Part shown: positions 56,073 through 64,000 of the stretch, one piece after another | How the letters are laid out: each line of letters opens with the position of its first letter | How positions within the stretch are numbered: the stretch's first letter is position 1 | Assembly (NCBI GenBank): GCA_963664045.2 | Contig: CAXXGT010000001.1 | Coordinates: forward strand, 248,001-312,000 | Origin: JAPPHA01 sp963664045 | Lineage (GTDB): Bacteria > Pseudomonadota > Alphaproteobacteria > Rhodobacterales > Rhodobacteraceae | Direction: 5' to 3' | Length of the DNA stretch: 64,000 bases | Position numbers and translations under genes: made by a program | Notes under the pieces: generated by a model | What the model was told of the DNA's origin: nothing | The model's input: the letters and a program-made list of their open reading frames with translations, nothing else | The model's database searches: none

Positions 56073-56722
56073 TTAGCCGTGCAAAGAAGCACACCAGCGA
56101 CCGTCAGCCGTTCGGTTCCGTCGCTGTCGCTCGCCATGATGCGGAGTTTTCGCAAAGTGTCGTCTGTAGAATCCGCTGAGGCAAATCGTCGCGTTAGCTC
56201 ATAATGCAGGTCTGATCGCTCGGTTCCGGGAACGATAGTTTCGTCAAATTGAACAAGGCGGCTGTAGCTGCGTTCTTGAAATAGTTGGGCGAGGAACTCA
56301 GGTGTCATTTCACGCTTTGAACTGCCAATTCTACGAAAGTACCCGCCAGGACTCCTGTGAACAAACAGGCTGCGCACAAGGTCAATTCGGATGACCGGAA
56401 CTGACCGACCAGTTGAATCGCTCAGGGTGAGTTTGCGAATGTCCGCGTCGAGCGCAGGTTTCACGGAGTCATTGCAGATCTCTCGGGCCCATCCCTCGAC
56501 AATATCCAAGTGCTCCAGTGGGATGCCAAGCACTTCCTTGCTCTCGTCATCCACACCCAAAACCACTTTTCCGCCTCGACCGTTTGCCATTGCCGCAAGT
56601 TCGTCGGCAAAGTCACGCCGATCTGGACTCTTGACCCGTCGGCCCGCGACTTCGACGCGTTTGAGTTCCAGCGTCGAAGCCTCGCCGAGTTGGATGCGAT
56701 CTAACAAATTGATATCAACCAT
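56073..56722 (-). pseudogene. AlbA/Schlafen-type ATP-binding protein, N-terminal half (IS-split)
   Basis: The 5' part of an ATP-binding transcription-regulator-like gene. From the ATG at 56722 (AAGGA upstream) it has an AlbA_2 (Schlafen-type) domain: STLELKRVEVAGRR, FADELAAMANGRGGKVVLGV and RSPGGYFRRIGSSKREMTPE. It reads through GVLLCTAN into the IS, where the frame ends at 56018. Joined to 53715-54291 it gives 1227 bases, 409 codons including the stop, in one frame. Codirectional with, and 107 bases ahead of, the dual-OB/DUF488 operon. Confidence 0.9.
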
Positions 56723-57370
56723 TGTGTCCTTCTCAGCGGTTGCCGTTTCTTGTAGCACGGAAGATGAACTCTTGACCTCCATCGCCGGGCCATATGTAGA
56801 GCGGCCCGCGTCAAGAGTCACTTCGCACGGAAATATCGCCTAGGGTTTTCCTGGATGGCGTTTCCGCCGATGCTATCGCCGTTCCCGGCTGCAGTGATCC
56901 ACATGGCTTCGCGGGCGAGACGCGCAGACATTTACGTCTGGTTGGCAGTTCGGTTCCGATTCAGGCACGCACTTTTCGACCCGATGATTGGGGCGAGGGA
57001 CGTTGCGATGTATCTGTGCATGACTTCGGAAAGAGCAATTGCGAAATTGCCTGCCGCCAGACTGTCTTTCCGCCATAGCGGATTCGGAATCGCGACAATC
57101 GCAAACCCGACAGCAAAGGCTGCATGTCTCGCACCTGCGTTCCTCGGGCAGCCTCCAGGTTAGCGGTTCGGGTCCGGTGACGTGTGACACCGCATGCGCA
57201 AACCATGAATCCCTCAGCCGGACAGATTCCATGAGACCACATTGCGAATGTCACCCACGCGAATGGAAAGCGGCACGAGACATTTTCATGCAGCGAATGG
57301 GGCGAAGTTGACGCGCAACGGCGATGCTTCACGAAGAAGCATGATCGATGTCTTTACCGGGTGATCTGGA
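56723..57370. other. Intergenic region at the edge of the accessory island
   Basis: About 650 bases with only weak overlapping frames on both strands and no recognised product. It should contain the promoter of the AlbA/dual-OB/DUF488 unit. Neither an integrase nor an attachment repeat is seen. Confidence 0.4.
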
Positions 57371-57778
57371 TCACGCGTAGCTCGCGACCTCGAATTCAAT
57401 GCCGTCTTCCGTGTCAAAATAGAATCGTCGCCCTGGTTCGTAATCGGCGTGGGAATGAGTTTCCAGTCCTTCCGACAGGACCTGCTGTTCGACGGCATCC
57501 AGGTCGTCAACTACGACACCGACGTGATTCAGGCCACCCCGCGTCCGATAGGAATCGGTGATTTCCTGGTCCTGATCGGGATGACGGTAAAGGGCCAGGT
57601 AGGTTGCTCCGCCGCCGTTACCCGGGGTTCCGACATGGACGGAATACCCGCCGTGAATTGATGCACCCTTGACTCCCTTCCAACGTATCGTCCAGCCGAA
57701 AAGGCGAACGAGCATCGCGGCCGTTTCATCAGGGTCCTTAACCGTGATGTTGGCATGTTCTATGTTGATTTCGCTCAT
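57371..57778 (-). CDS. VOC-family (glyoxalase/bleomycin-resistance fold) protein
   Basis: A 135-residue protein with the two beta-alpha-beta-beta-beta modules of the vicinal oxygen chelate fold. Likely metal ligands are His8 in IEHANITV, His85-region in LNHVGVVVDDLDAVEQ and Glu near the C-terminus in DGIEFEVASYA. Members include glyoxalase I, dioxygenases and antibiotic-binding proteins; nothing here chooses among them. It is a single gene between the accessory island and the respiratory genes. Confidence 0.88.
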   Translation of the reverse strand: MSEINIEHANITVKDPDETAAMLVRLFGWTIRWKGVKGASIHGGYSVHVGTPGNGGGATYLALYRHPDQDQEITDSYRTRGGLNHVGVVVDDLDAVEQQVLSEGLETHSHADYEPGRRFYFDTEDGIEFEVASYA

Positions 57779-57881
57779 TTCCCCTCCTCATGTAATTCGA
57801 TGCGCGGCGTCATGCCGAACCCTGAACGTTTCCGGAACTGGCCGCGAAATCTCCGACGCGAGGTGAAACAGTCTACCTTGA

Positions 57882-58445
57882 TCACGGCGTCAGATGCGGG
57901 TTCGCGGTCGATCTGGACAAAACCCGTTGCAGTTGCCCAAACAGATGGGATCGCTCCTGGGGGCTCAAGAACGCGCCGAGTTCGATTTCGCGGCTGTTTC
58001 CCCGAAGTGTCAGGTAGTTTTCGACAGGCCCGTTCGAATACAGATGAACAGTTGTCCAGTAGGGTTTCGCGGACCAGTGCTGCCCATCCGGCCTCCGCGG
58101 ATCAATTCGATCAACCGTGATCAGGTCCGGCCAGATTCTCAGTTCCTCGGTCAGCCTGCCGTCGAGATAGTTGCGTTCGATAAGCGTAAACATGAGCCAG
58201 AGAACGAACAGCGGGAACGGCAACATGACGGGCCACATGACCGTTCCTAGAAACGGGCTCAGCATGACTGCGAAGGCCAGGAAAGTCGCAAGAATCAGAA
58301 CAGCATGTCCCTTGCGCGTGAGCGACCGGCTCGGTCTCAGCGTTAGTTCATATATTGGAGAGCCCAAACGGGTGTCGTCTCCGCCATTGACCGGGAGCTG
58401 GACACCTGCGCGAGAAAATCCTGATCCTTCCGCCAGATGAGCCAA
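57882..58445 (-). CDS. DUF2244 membrane protein
   Basis: A 187-residue protein with two close hydrophobic segments around residues 48-85 (AVLILATFLAFAVMLS and PVMLPFPLFVLWLMFTLIE) and a C-terminal soluble part with WSAKPYWTTVHLY and GAFLSPQER. This matches DUF2244, a family that in alphaproteobacteria is often found near cytochrome oxidase genes, as here with ctaD 30 bases upstream. A TTG at 58445 is the longest start; the first 25 residues are not conserved-looking, so a later start is possible. Confidence 0.85.
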   Translation of the reverse strand: MAHLAEGSGFSRAGVQLPVNGGDDTRLGSPIYELTLRPSRSLTRKGHAVLILATFLAFAVMLSPFLGTVMWPVMLPFPLFVLWLMFTLIERNYLDGRLTEELRIWPDLITVDRIDPRRPDGQHWSAKPYWTTVHLYSNGPVENYLTLRGNSREIELGAFLSPQERSHLFGQLQRVLSRSTANPHLTP

Positions 58446-58475
58446 CGCGATGCCTTTCGTTTCGCCCTGCCTGAT

Positions 58476-60149
58476 TCAATGATGCGGCTGCCGGTCCCAT
58501 TCCTCCCGCGTTGGAAGTATGTCGTAAGTGTGAGCAGGCGGTGGATTGGGCAGAGTCCATTCAAGCGTGTCGGCGTGTTCTCCCCAATACGCGTTTTCTT
58601 CAATCTTCCTGCCAAAACGAATGGTGTAGAAGACGACCCCGATGAAAAACACGAACGAGGCGAATGTCAGGAAAGCGCCATAGGACGAGATTTCGTTCCA
58701 GAAGGCGAACTGCTCGGGGTAATCGATGTAACGTCGCGGCATACCCTGGCGACCAAGAAAATGCTGCGGAAAGAACGTCAGGTTGGCCCCGACGAAAGTC
58801 GTCCAGAAATGCAGCTGGCCGGCCCATTCCGGATATTGTCGGCCCGACATTTTGCCGATCCAGTAGTAGACGGCTGCAAAGATGCTGAAGACGGCACCGA
58901 GCGACATGACGTAATGGAAGTGCGCAACGACGTAGTAGGTGTCGTGATAGGCACGGTCGAGACCAGCCTGGCTGAGGACGATTCCCGTTACGCCCCCGAC
59001 GGTGAACAGGAACAGGAATCCGAATGCCCACAGCATCGGAGTTCGCAAGGACACGGATCCGCCCCACATGGTTGCGATCCAGCTGAAAATCTTGATTCCC
59101 GTCGGAACCGCAATCACCATGGTTGCCAGCATGAAGTACGTCTGCTGGGTCAGGCTCATGCCAACCGTGTACATGTGGTGGGCCCAGACGATGAACCCGA
59201 GTGCGCCGATCGCGACCATTGCGTAGACCATTGGCAGGTAGCCAAAAATCGGCTTTCGGGAGAATGTCGAAATCACGTGTGAGATGACTCCGAAGCCTGG
59301 CACGACGATCATGTAGACTTCCGGGTGCCCGAAAAACCACAGGAGGTGCTGGTAGAGCACAGGGTCACCACCCCCGGCTGCATCGAAGAATGTCGTACCG
59401 AAATTCCGGTCAGTCAATAACATCGTGATTGCCCCTGCGAGCACGGGCAGCGACAGAAGGATGAGAAATGCTGTCACGAAAATCGACCACGCGAAAAGCG
59501 GTGTCTTGTGCAGTGTCATTCCCGGCGCGCGCATGTTCAGAAATGTCGTGATCATGTTGATCGCGCCAAGAATCGACGAAGCACCTGAAACGTGAACTGC
59601 AAAAATGGCGAAATCCATCGACATGCCGGCCTCGGTTGTCGACAACGGTGCATAGAGCACCCATCCGACGCCCGAACCGCTCAGGTTGTTTCCGCCCGGC
59701 ACCAGCATGGAACAAACCGCCAGTGAGGTTCCCGTGACATACATCCAGTAGCTGAGATTGTTCAGCCTCGGGAAAGCCATGTCCGGCGCGCCGATCATCA
59801 ATGGCATGAAGTAATTGCCAAATCCCCCGAACATGGCCGGAATGACCACGAAGAACATCATCAGAATGCCGTGTCCGGTGATCAGGACGTTCCAGAGATG
59901 GCCATTCGGGGTGCAGTTCTCCGTGGCTGCAGCGATCAGCCTGGAGCCTTCCAGGCACATGTGCTGAACGCCTGGCTCCATGAGTTCCAGACGCATGAAC
60001 ACCGTAAATGCAACGGAGATGAAACCGACCACACCGGCAGTGAAAATATAGAGAAGCCCGATGTCCTTGTGGTTCGTTGACATGAACCATCGTACAAAGA
60101 AGCCGGGACGGTAATGGTCATCGTTGTCGTGCAGAGCCGCGTCTGCCAT
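58476..60149 (-). CDS. ctaD: Cytochrome c oxidase subunit I (aa3 type)
   Basis: The 557-residue catalytic subunit has twelve membrane helices and binds hemes a and a3 and CuB. Key segments are WFMSTNHKDIGLLYI at the N-terminus, LITGHGILMMFFVV with a heme a ligand, WFFGHPEVYMIVVPGFG with the CuB His and cross-linked Tyr, and AHFHYVMSLGA with the heme ligands. The ATG at 60149 has GGAGGCCTCC just before it. The other oxidase genes are elsewhere, which is common in Rhodobacterales. Confidence 0.97.
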   Translation of the reverse strand: MADAALHDNDDHYRPGFFVRWFMSTNHKDIGLLYIFTAGVVGFISVAFTVFMRLELMEPGVQHMCLEGSRLIAAATENCTPNGHLWNVLITGHGILMMFFVVIPAMFGGFGNYFMPLMIGAPDMAFPRLNNLSYWMYVTGTSLAVCSMLVPGGNNLSGSGVGWVLYAPLSTTEAGMSMDFAIFAVHVSGASSILGAINMITTFLNMRAPGMTLHKTPLFAWSIFVTAFLILLSLPVLAGAITMLLTDRNFGTTFFDAAGGGDPVLYQHLLWFFGHPEVYMIVVPGFGVISHVISTFSRKPIFGYLPMVYAMVAIGALGFIVWAHHMYTVGMSLTQQTYFMLATMVIAVPTGIKIFSWIATMWGGSVSLRTPMLWAFGFLFLFTVGGVTGIVLSQAGLDRAYHDTYYVVAHFHYVMSLGAVFSIFAAVYYWIGKMSGRQYPEWAGQLHFWTTFVGANLTFFPQHFLGRQGMPRRYIDYPEQFAFWNEISSYGAFLTFASFVFFIGVVFYTIRFGRKIEENAYWGEHADTLEWTLPNPPPAHTYDILPTREEWDRQPHH

Positions 60150-60269
60150 GGAGGCCTCCAGGAAAATCCAGTTCATGGACCCGATTCATCGGGTTATGGT
60201 CGGCTTGGTACTCCAACTGGTGGTTTGTCTCAACCGGATTCAGATCGTCCGATCCTGTGGAAAACATGA

Positions 60270-60974
60270 TCACCGGGAGTCGGCGGGCTCCTCGCGTCTA
60301 CCGGATTCGAGAACCGGATAGTGTCCCCGTGTCCACTCCAGGCCGGGATTGTCCATCATCAGTTCGATATAGAACGGAGTCAGGCGCGCGAGGATGTTTC
60401 GACCGCCCCTGACCTGGTCGCGATTGACAGCACTTCTCCAGGTGGCGCCACCGTGAATCAGCTGATTGCGCAACACATACAACCGGTCGAACAGGATCTC
60501 GAGAATCTGGACCGTGTTCTTGGACCTAAGGGCTCGCGCAACCTGGTCGCGGCTTTTCCTGAAGCCTGATTCCCAGTTCTCGTAGCCGTCAAGCCCGTTG
60601 TGGTACGCCCAGAATGGCTGGTAGACGAATTGATTGTTGAGAAGCGAGCGTACGAAATCCGGAAACTGTTCCCAGATCACGTCGTAAATCCGCTCCTCCT
60701 TGTCGAGCTCGACCAGCGTCGCGAAAAACTCGGAAAAGTTGTACCGTTCCGTTCTGCGAATGGTTGAACGATACGAGACAGCACCTTCGGTGGCATAAGC
60801 CGCGTTGAAGCTGATCCAGTAAAAGATGAACGCCGCGTCGTCGTCATTGGCTTCCTGTTCTGCCCGATTGAGCCAACTAAGCGCCCGATGTACGCGCAGG
60901 CGCAGGTTTTCGGGAGAACCGTCCCTGATCTTGCGGTGTTTTTCCTTCAACCGCTGGAAGTGTTTTTCTCTCAT
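60270..60974 (-). CDS. HEPN-domain protein
   Basis: A 234-residue helical protein. The stretch LRVHRALSWLNRAEQEANDD (25-44), WISFNAAYA (53-61), and RNQLIHGGATW with Arg169 and His174 form the HEPN-type R-x4-H motif used by many HEPN ribonucleases. It resembles a group of stand-alone HEPN proteins common in proteobacteria. Neither a MNT nucleotidyltransferase nor a toxin partner is adjacent. RNase activity and a defence or stress role are possible but not shown. Confidence 0.8.
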   Translation of the reverse strand: MREKHFQRLKEKHRKIRDGSPENLRLRVHRALSWLNRAEQEANDDDAAFIFYWISFNAAYATEGAVSYRSTIRRTERYNFSEFFATLVELDKEERIYDVIWEQFPDFVRSLLNNQFVYQPFWAYHNGLDGYENWESGFRKSRDQVARALRSKNTVQILEILFDRLYVLRNQLIHGGATWRSAVNRDQVRGGRNILARLTPFYIELMMDNPGLEWTRGHYPVLESGRREEPADSR

Positions 60975-61107
60975 GTTGCGGCCATGGGTCCGGTTCTACC
61001 CGGAAAAATTCGGGTCATCGTGTCCATCAGTCTCCTGAACTCGATTGACGCGATCTAGTTTTCAATGACACGTCATTAGCAGGACTTCAGGTGAAAACAA
61101 AACGGGT

Positions 61108-61785
61108 TCATTCTTCGGGGCTCCTGCCTGCGCCGTGTCCGAACACAGGGCTGAAAGTGCGTTGCAAGGCAGCATCGACGTCGCCCATCGTGACCGGCAG
61201 GCCAAGATCCAGAAGGCTGGTGACCCCGTGTTCGGTTATTCCGCAAGGTGCAATGCCGTCGTAATGCGAGAGGTTCGGGTCAACATTGAGCGACAACCCG
61301 TGTGAACTGACCCATCGCCTCAGACGGACGCCGATGGCTGCTAGCTTGTCTTCGCGAAACGAGCTATCACCGAGGGCGGGCTTTTCGGTTCGGACGATCC
61401 ACACGCCAACACGGCCTGATCGCCTTTCGCCGGTGACACCGAGATCCATCAGGGTTCGGATAACCCACTCCTCGAGGCACCAGACAAATCTCCGGACGTC
61501 CTTGCCGCGGCGATTCAAGTCCAGCAACACGTAGACAACGCGTTGACCTGGACCGTGATATGTGAATGCGCCGCCTCGCCGGCTCGGATGAACCGGAATC
61601 CGATTGTCACCGAAATATTGCTCCACGCTGTTGGCGCTGGTTCCAGCCGTATAAATTGGCGGATGCTCGAGCAGCCAGACGAGCTCATCCGCGTGCCCCC
61701 GGAGAATCGCGTCGACGCGTTCTCCCATGTATTGGACGGCTGTTTCATACGGCACTTCGCCAGCGCTTTTTCGCCACTCCACCAT
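61108..61785 (-). CDS. lipB: Octanoyltransferase (lipoate biosynthesis)
   Basis: The 225-residue enzyme moves octanoyl from acyl carrier protein to lipoyl domains. The acyl-binding Cys is in DGIAPCGITEHG, and the Lys in EDKLAAIGVRLRRWVSSHG; RRGGAFTYHGPGQRVVY is the conserved cleft. The ATG at 61785 has GGAG six bases upstream; a TTG ten codons further up is the longer option. The gene is divergent from tRNA-Leu. Confidence 0.95.
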   Translation of the reverse strand: MVEWRKSAGEVPYETAVQYMGERVDAILRGHADELVWLLEHPPIYTAGTSANSVEQYFGDNRIPVHPSRRGGAFTYHGPGQRVVYVLLDLNRRGKDVRRFVWCLEEWVIRTLMDLGVTGERRSGRVGVWIVRTEKPALGDSSFREDKLAAIGVRLRRWVSSHGLSLNVDPNLSHYDGIAPCGITEHGVTSLLDLGLPVTMGDVDAALQRTFSPVFGHGAGRSPEE

Positions 61786-61836
61786 GATGGCTCCGAATCG
61801 ATCAGGGTTCGACAAGTGTACGGAGAAACCAGCCTC

Positions 61837-61865
61837 TTCACATCGCGAAAGGTGTCGTTTATAGG
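61837..61865 (+). promoter_or_regulatory. tRNA-Leu promoter
   Basis: TTCACA (61837-61842) and TATAGG (61860-61865) lie 17 bases apart; predicted transcription starts about ten bases before the tRNA. Confidence 0.6.
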
Positions 61866-61881
61866 CGGCTCGTCTTGAAGT

Positions 61882-61969
61882 GCGGCCGTGGCGGAATTTG
61901 GTAGACGCGCAGCGTTGAGGTCGCTGTGGGGTAACACCCGTGGAAGTTCGAGTCTTCTCGGCCGCACCA
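61882..61969 (+). tRNA. tRNA-Leu(GAG)
   Basis: A complete class II tRNA of 88 bases including an encoded CCA. The acceptor arms GCGGCCG and CGGCCGC pair fully. The anticodon loop TTGAGGT between CAGCG and CGCTG gives anticodon GAG, reading CUU and CUC. The long variable arm fits tRNA-Leu. Confidence 0.96.
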
Positions 61970-62234
61970 ATTTCCGATAACGACCCCCCGATTCGGATGC
62001 CCCCCCGGTAAATCCTGGTTCGCTTTGCCTGGGCAGCATTGGGAAAAAGGTCGGGAAATCAGGATCGTGGCAGGGGTATGCTTCTCGATAATCTGCGGTA
62101 CGCAGCACGTTTATTCAAGGATGGAGATTTGTTAAAGTGTACAGGTTGAATGGAAGATTCCCGAAGAAAGGGGATTGCCAGGTTGCGTGACGGGCTGAAC
62201 AGCCATACGTGCGTTGACACTGCGGAGACAGAGA

Positions 62235-63326
62235 TTGCCAAACTCAAGTGACAACGATCAGTTTGTCGAATTTGACGGTGTACAAAAGAGTTATGACGGC
62301 GAGACGCTCGTTGTCAAAGACCTCAATCTCACGATCGGTCGCGGCGAGTTTCTGACTCTGTTGGGGCCTTCGGGCTCTGGAAAAACCACCTGTCTGATGA
62401 TGTTGGCCGGATTTGAAACGGCGACGCACGGCGAAATCAGGCTGGGTGGGAAACCCATCAACAACATACCTCCGCACCGGCGCGGAATCGGAATGGTTTT
62501 CCAGAATTACGCGCTGTTTCCGCACATGACGGTTGGCGAAAACCTGTCCTTCCCCCTGGAGGTCAGAAACCTCCCGAAATCCGAGAGGGAACTCAAGGTC
62601 AAGAACGCACTCGATATGGTCCAGATGGGCGGGTTCTACGCTCGGCGGCCTGCCCAGCTGTCCGGTGGGCAGCAACAAAGGATTGCCCTGGCACGGGCCC
62701 TCGTGTTTGAACCGGAACTGGTCCTCATGGATGAACCGCTTGGCGCGCTGGACAAACAGCTGCGCGAGCACATGCAGCTTGAGATCAAGCATTTGCACGA
62801 ACGCCTTGGGGTCACTGTTGTCTATGTGACCCATGACCAGAGCGAGGCGTTGACGATGTCGGACCGGATCGCGGTTTTCAATGACGGGGTGATCCAGCAG
62901 TTGTCGGTTCCTGACGATCTCTATGAGCGGCCGGAGAATGCCTTCGTCGCGCAGTTCATTGGCGAGAACAATCGCCTGTCGGGAACGATTGAACACGTCG
63001 ACGGCGCCTACGCTTCGGTTGTTCTTGATGACGGGTTCAGGAACCGGGCTTTGGCCATCAACTGTGGCGGCAGTGGCAGCAGAACGACACTGTCAATTCG
63101 TCCCGAGCGTGTCGTGATTGGCGGCGGCGATCAAGCCAACATGACCGAGGGTGACGTACTCGAGTTGATCTACCTTGGCGATCATGTTCGATGCCGAATG
63201 AATGTTCACGGAAACGACGAGTTCGTGCTCAAGCTTCCAAACACTGCTGACCATGATCGACTGTCAGTCGGAGAAAGAGCCATGATAGGGTGGGCGGTCG
63301 AGGATTGCCGGGCGCTCGATGCGTGA
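62235..63326 (+). CDS. Polyamine-type ABC transporter ATP-binding protein (PotA-like)
   Basis: A 363-residue ATPase with Walker A GPSGSGKT (44-51), Q-loop MVFQNYALFP, signature LSGGQQQRIALARAL, Walker B LVLMDEPLGALD and the switch histidine in VTHDQSEAL. The C-terminal 110 residues form a TOBE-type regulatory domain (SIRPERVVIG). This fits PotA/PotG-like spermidine/putrescine importers. The TTG at 62235 is preferred because GGAG lies seven bases upstream; another TTG at 62214 is possible. No binding protein or permease is within the window. Confidence 0.9.
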   Translation: MPNSSDNDQFVEFDGVQKSYDGETLVVKDLNLTIGRGEFLTLLGPSGSGKTTCLMMLAGFETATHGEIRLGGKPINNIPPHRRGIGMVFQNYALFPHMTVGENLSFPLEVRNLPKSERELKVKNALDMVQMGGFYARRPAQLSGGQQQRIALARALVFEPELVLMDEPLGALDKQLREHMQLEIKHLHERLGVTVVYVTHDQSEALTMSDRIAVFNDGVIQQLSVPDDLYERPENAFVAQFIGENNRLSGTIEHVDGAYASVVLDDGFRNRALAINCGGSGSRTTLSIRPERVVIGGGDQANMTEGDVLELIYLGDHVRCRMNVHGNDEFVLKLPNTADHDRLSVGERAMIGWAVEDCRALDA

Positions 63327-63475
63327 CGGCTTGTCGCCCGCTCCTGCCTGGCTGGAAAAAGAAATCCCGGCATCAGCGAATCGCCTTCACGCCTTCCCGG
63401 GTTTGCACCGTACGCGGTGCATGAAATGATCTTGGGGCGAGGAGAACTGCTTTCAGCAATCCTGGGCCGGTGATT

Positions 63476-63552
63476 TGGCGGTCCCTGAAGGATTCGAACC
63501 TTCGACCTCCACCTTCGGAGGGTGGCGCTCTATCCAGCTGAGCTAAGGGACC
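63476..63552 (-). tRNA. tRNA-Arg(CCG)
   Basis: A complete 77-base tRNA with encoded CCA. Acceptor GGTCCCT pairs with AGGGACC; the anticodon stem CCACC/GGTGG encloses the loop CTCCGAA, giving anticodon CCG, which reads CGG. The T-arm is GAAGG-TTCGAAT-CCTTC. Confidence 0.96.
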
Positions 63553-64000
63553 TCGGTAACTGCCCGCTTTCGACATCCATCATTCAGGCCGATCGCAAAA
63601 GGCGATTTACGAAATCTCCTGAAAACGTGATCGACGTTGCGCGCGGGCAAGACACGACGATGACCAAGGAAATCATGGTCAGCTGAAAACATGAAGCACA
63701 CCGGGACGAAATGCAAGTCTAACCGGACTTTCATCGGCGATATTTCCAATAGTTCCTCCATGGGCAAGCCGTATATCCGGGTTCGATTCTCGGCACGATG
63801 ATGCACGGCGAACGAGGCAAGGAACTTCTGGACGCGGTGGCGAAGCTAGTTGGTGTCGACTTCCACTCCGCAGCATTGGACGTGTTTTGGAGGGATGTCG
63901 TTACCACTGTGCACGGGCCTTAAAGATTTCGCCCGGAGCGAAGAACTGCCATACGGCATCGTGCATGACTTCGATGTGACTGAAGCTTGCGCGGCAGGCG
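63553..64000. other. Unresolved right edge
   Basis: No gene can be called with confidence. A minus-strand frame runs in from the right edge and stops at 63901 (ending GEIFKARAQW); it reads like a protein C-terminus but only 32 codons are visible. A plus-strand 41-codon frame at 63798-63923 (starting MMHGERGKELLDAVAKL) lacks a binding site. A tRNA-like T-arm at 63777-63793 has no matching tRNA body. Confidence 0.35.

Noticed and set aside
63373..63576. Minus-strand open frame reading GPLAQLDRAPPSEGGG
   Set aside because: It is the translation of tRNA-Arg(CCG) itself, a well-known spurious annotation.
63732..63800. Possible extra tRNA around a T-arm-like CCGGG-TTCGATT-CTCGG
   Set aside because: No D-arm or anticodon arm can be folded and only five of seven acceptor pairs form, so it is not a tRNA.

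Overview
The window comes from a GC-rich alphaproteobacterial chromosome, most likely Rhodobacterales or a close relative. I base this on gene content and neighbourhoods that I know from that group: glyQ, a small membrane-anchored protein, glyS and a PEP-synthase/PPDK-like gene in a row; a long FolB followed by folP and glmM; nfu overlapping tsaB; a monocistronic ctaD next to a DUF2244 gene; crotonyl-CoA carboxylase/reductase of the ethylmalonyl-CoA pathway; and an Irr-type iron box in front of nfu. TTG and GTG starts are common. There are no rRNAs, phages or CRISPR arrays.

Layout. 1-3.0 kb: an edge-truncated zinc-ribbon gene, an SMR efflux gene and a crippled IS3-family element (internal deletion, AGG target duplication). 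3.1-9.2 kb: Mn-dependent pyrophosphatase, crotonyl-CoA carboxylase/reductase, a RecD-like helicase and a DASS permease. 9.7-16.6 kb: an antitoxin remnant, a ureohydrolase, and a complete nucleoside uptake and phosphorolysis operon (BMP binding protein, ATPase, two permeases, purine nucleoside phosphorylase). 16.8-29.4 kb: housekeeping genes (tsaB, nfu, pth, rplY, lldD-like, trpA, ychF), the Entner-Doudoroff pair edd-eda, a glutathione transferase, 3-hydroxybutyrate dehydrogenase and metZ. 29.6-44.9 kb: folE, trkH, a TPP decarboxylase, the glyQ/glyS block, a PPDK-like enzyme, a SleB-type hydrolase, folB, folP and glmM.

44.9-51.6 kb: a DMT-family transporter gene broken by one in-frame amber codon, two small DUF1127-type proteins, ilvC, a UbiH-family hydroxylase, and the divergent pair carA/yqeY with a well-formed promoter and a perfect 16-bp palindrome between them. 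51.8-56.7 kb is an accessory island: two DUF488 genes and a dual-OB gene in a tight operon, preceded by a Schlafen/AlbA-type ATP-binding gene that an intact IS1380-family element (TTAG target duplication) has split. Removing the element and one TTAG restores a single 408-residue frame. 57.4-64 kb: a VOC protein, DUF2244, ctaD, a HEPN protein, lipB, tRNA-Leu(GAG), an orphan polyamine-type ABC ATPase and tRNA-Arg(CCG).

How the genes work together. The folate genes (folE, folB, folP), purine salvage, edd-eda and the Ccr/BdhA pair suggest a metabolically versatile heterotroph that handles C4 acyl units and takes up nucleosides. The best candidate for something not well described is the island at 51.8-56.7 kb: ATP-binding AlbA protein, dual-OB protein, DUF488, DUF488. 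The best regulatory find is the near-consensus iron control element in front of nfu.
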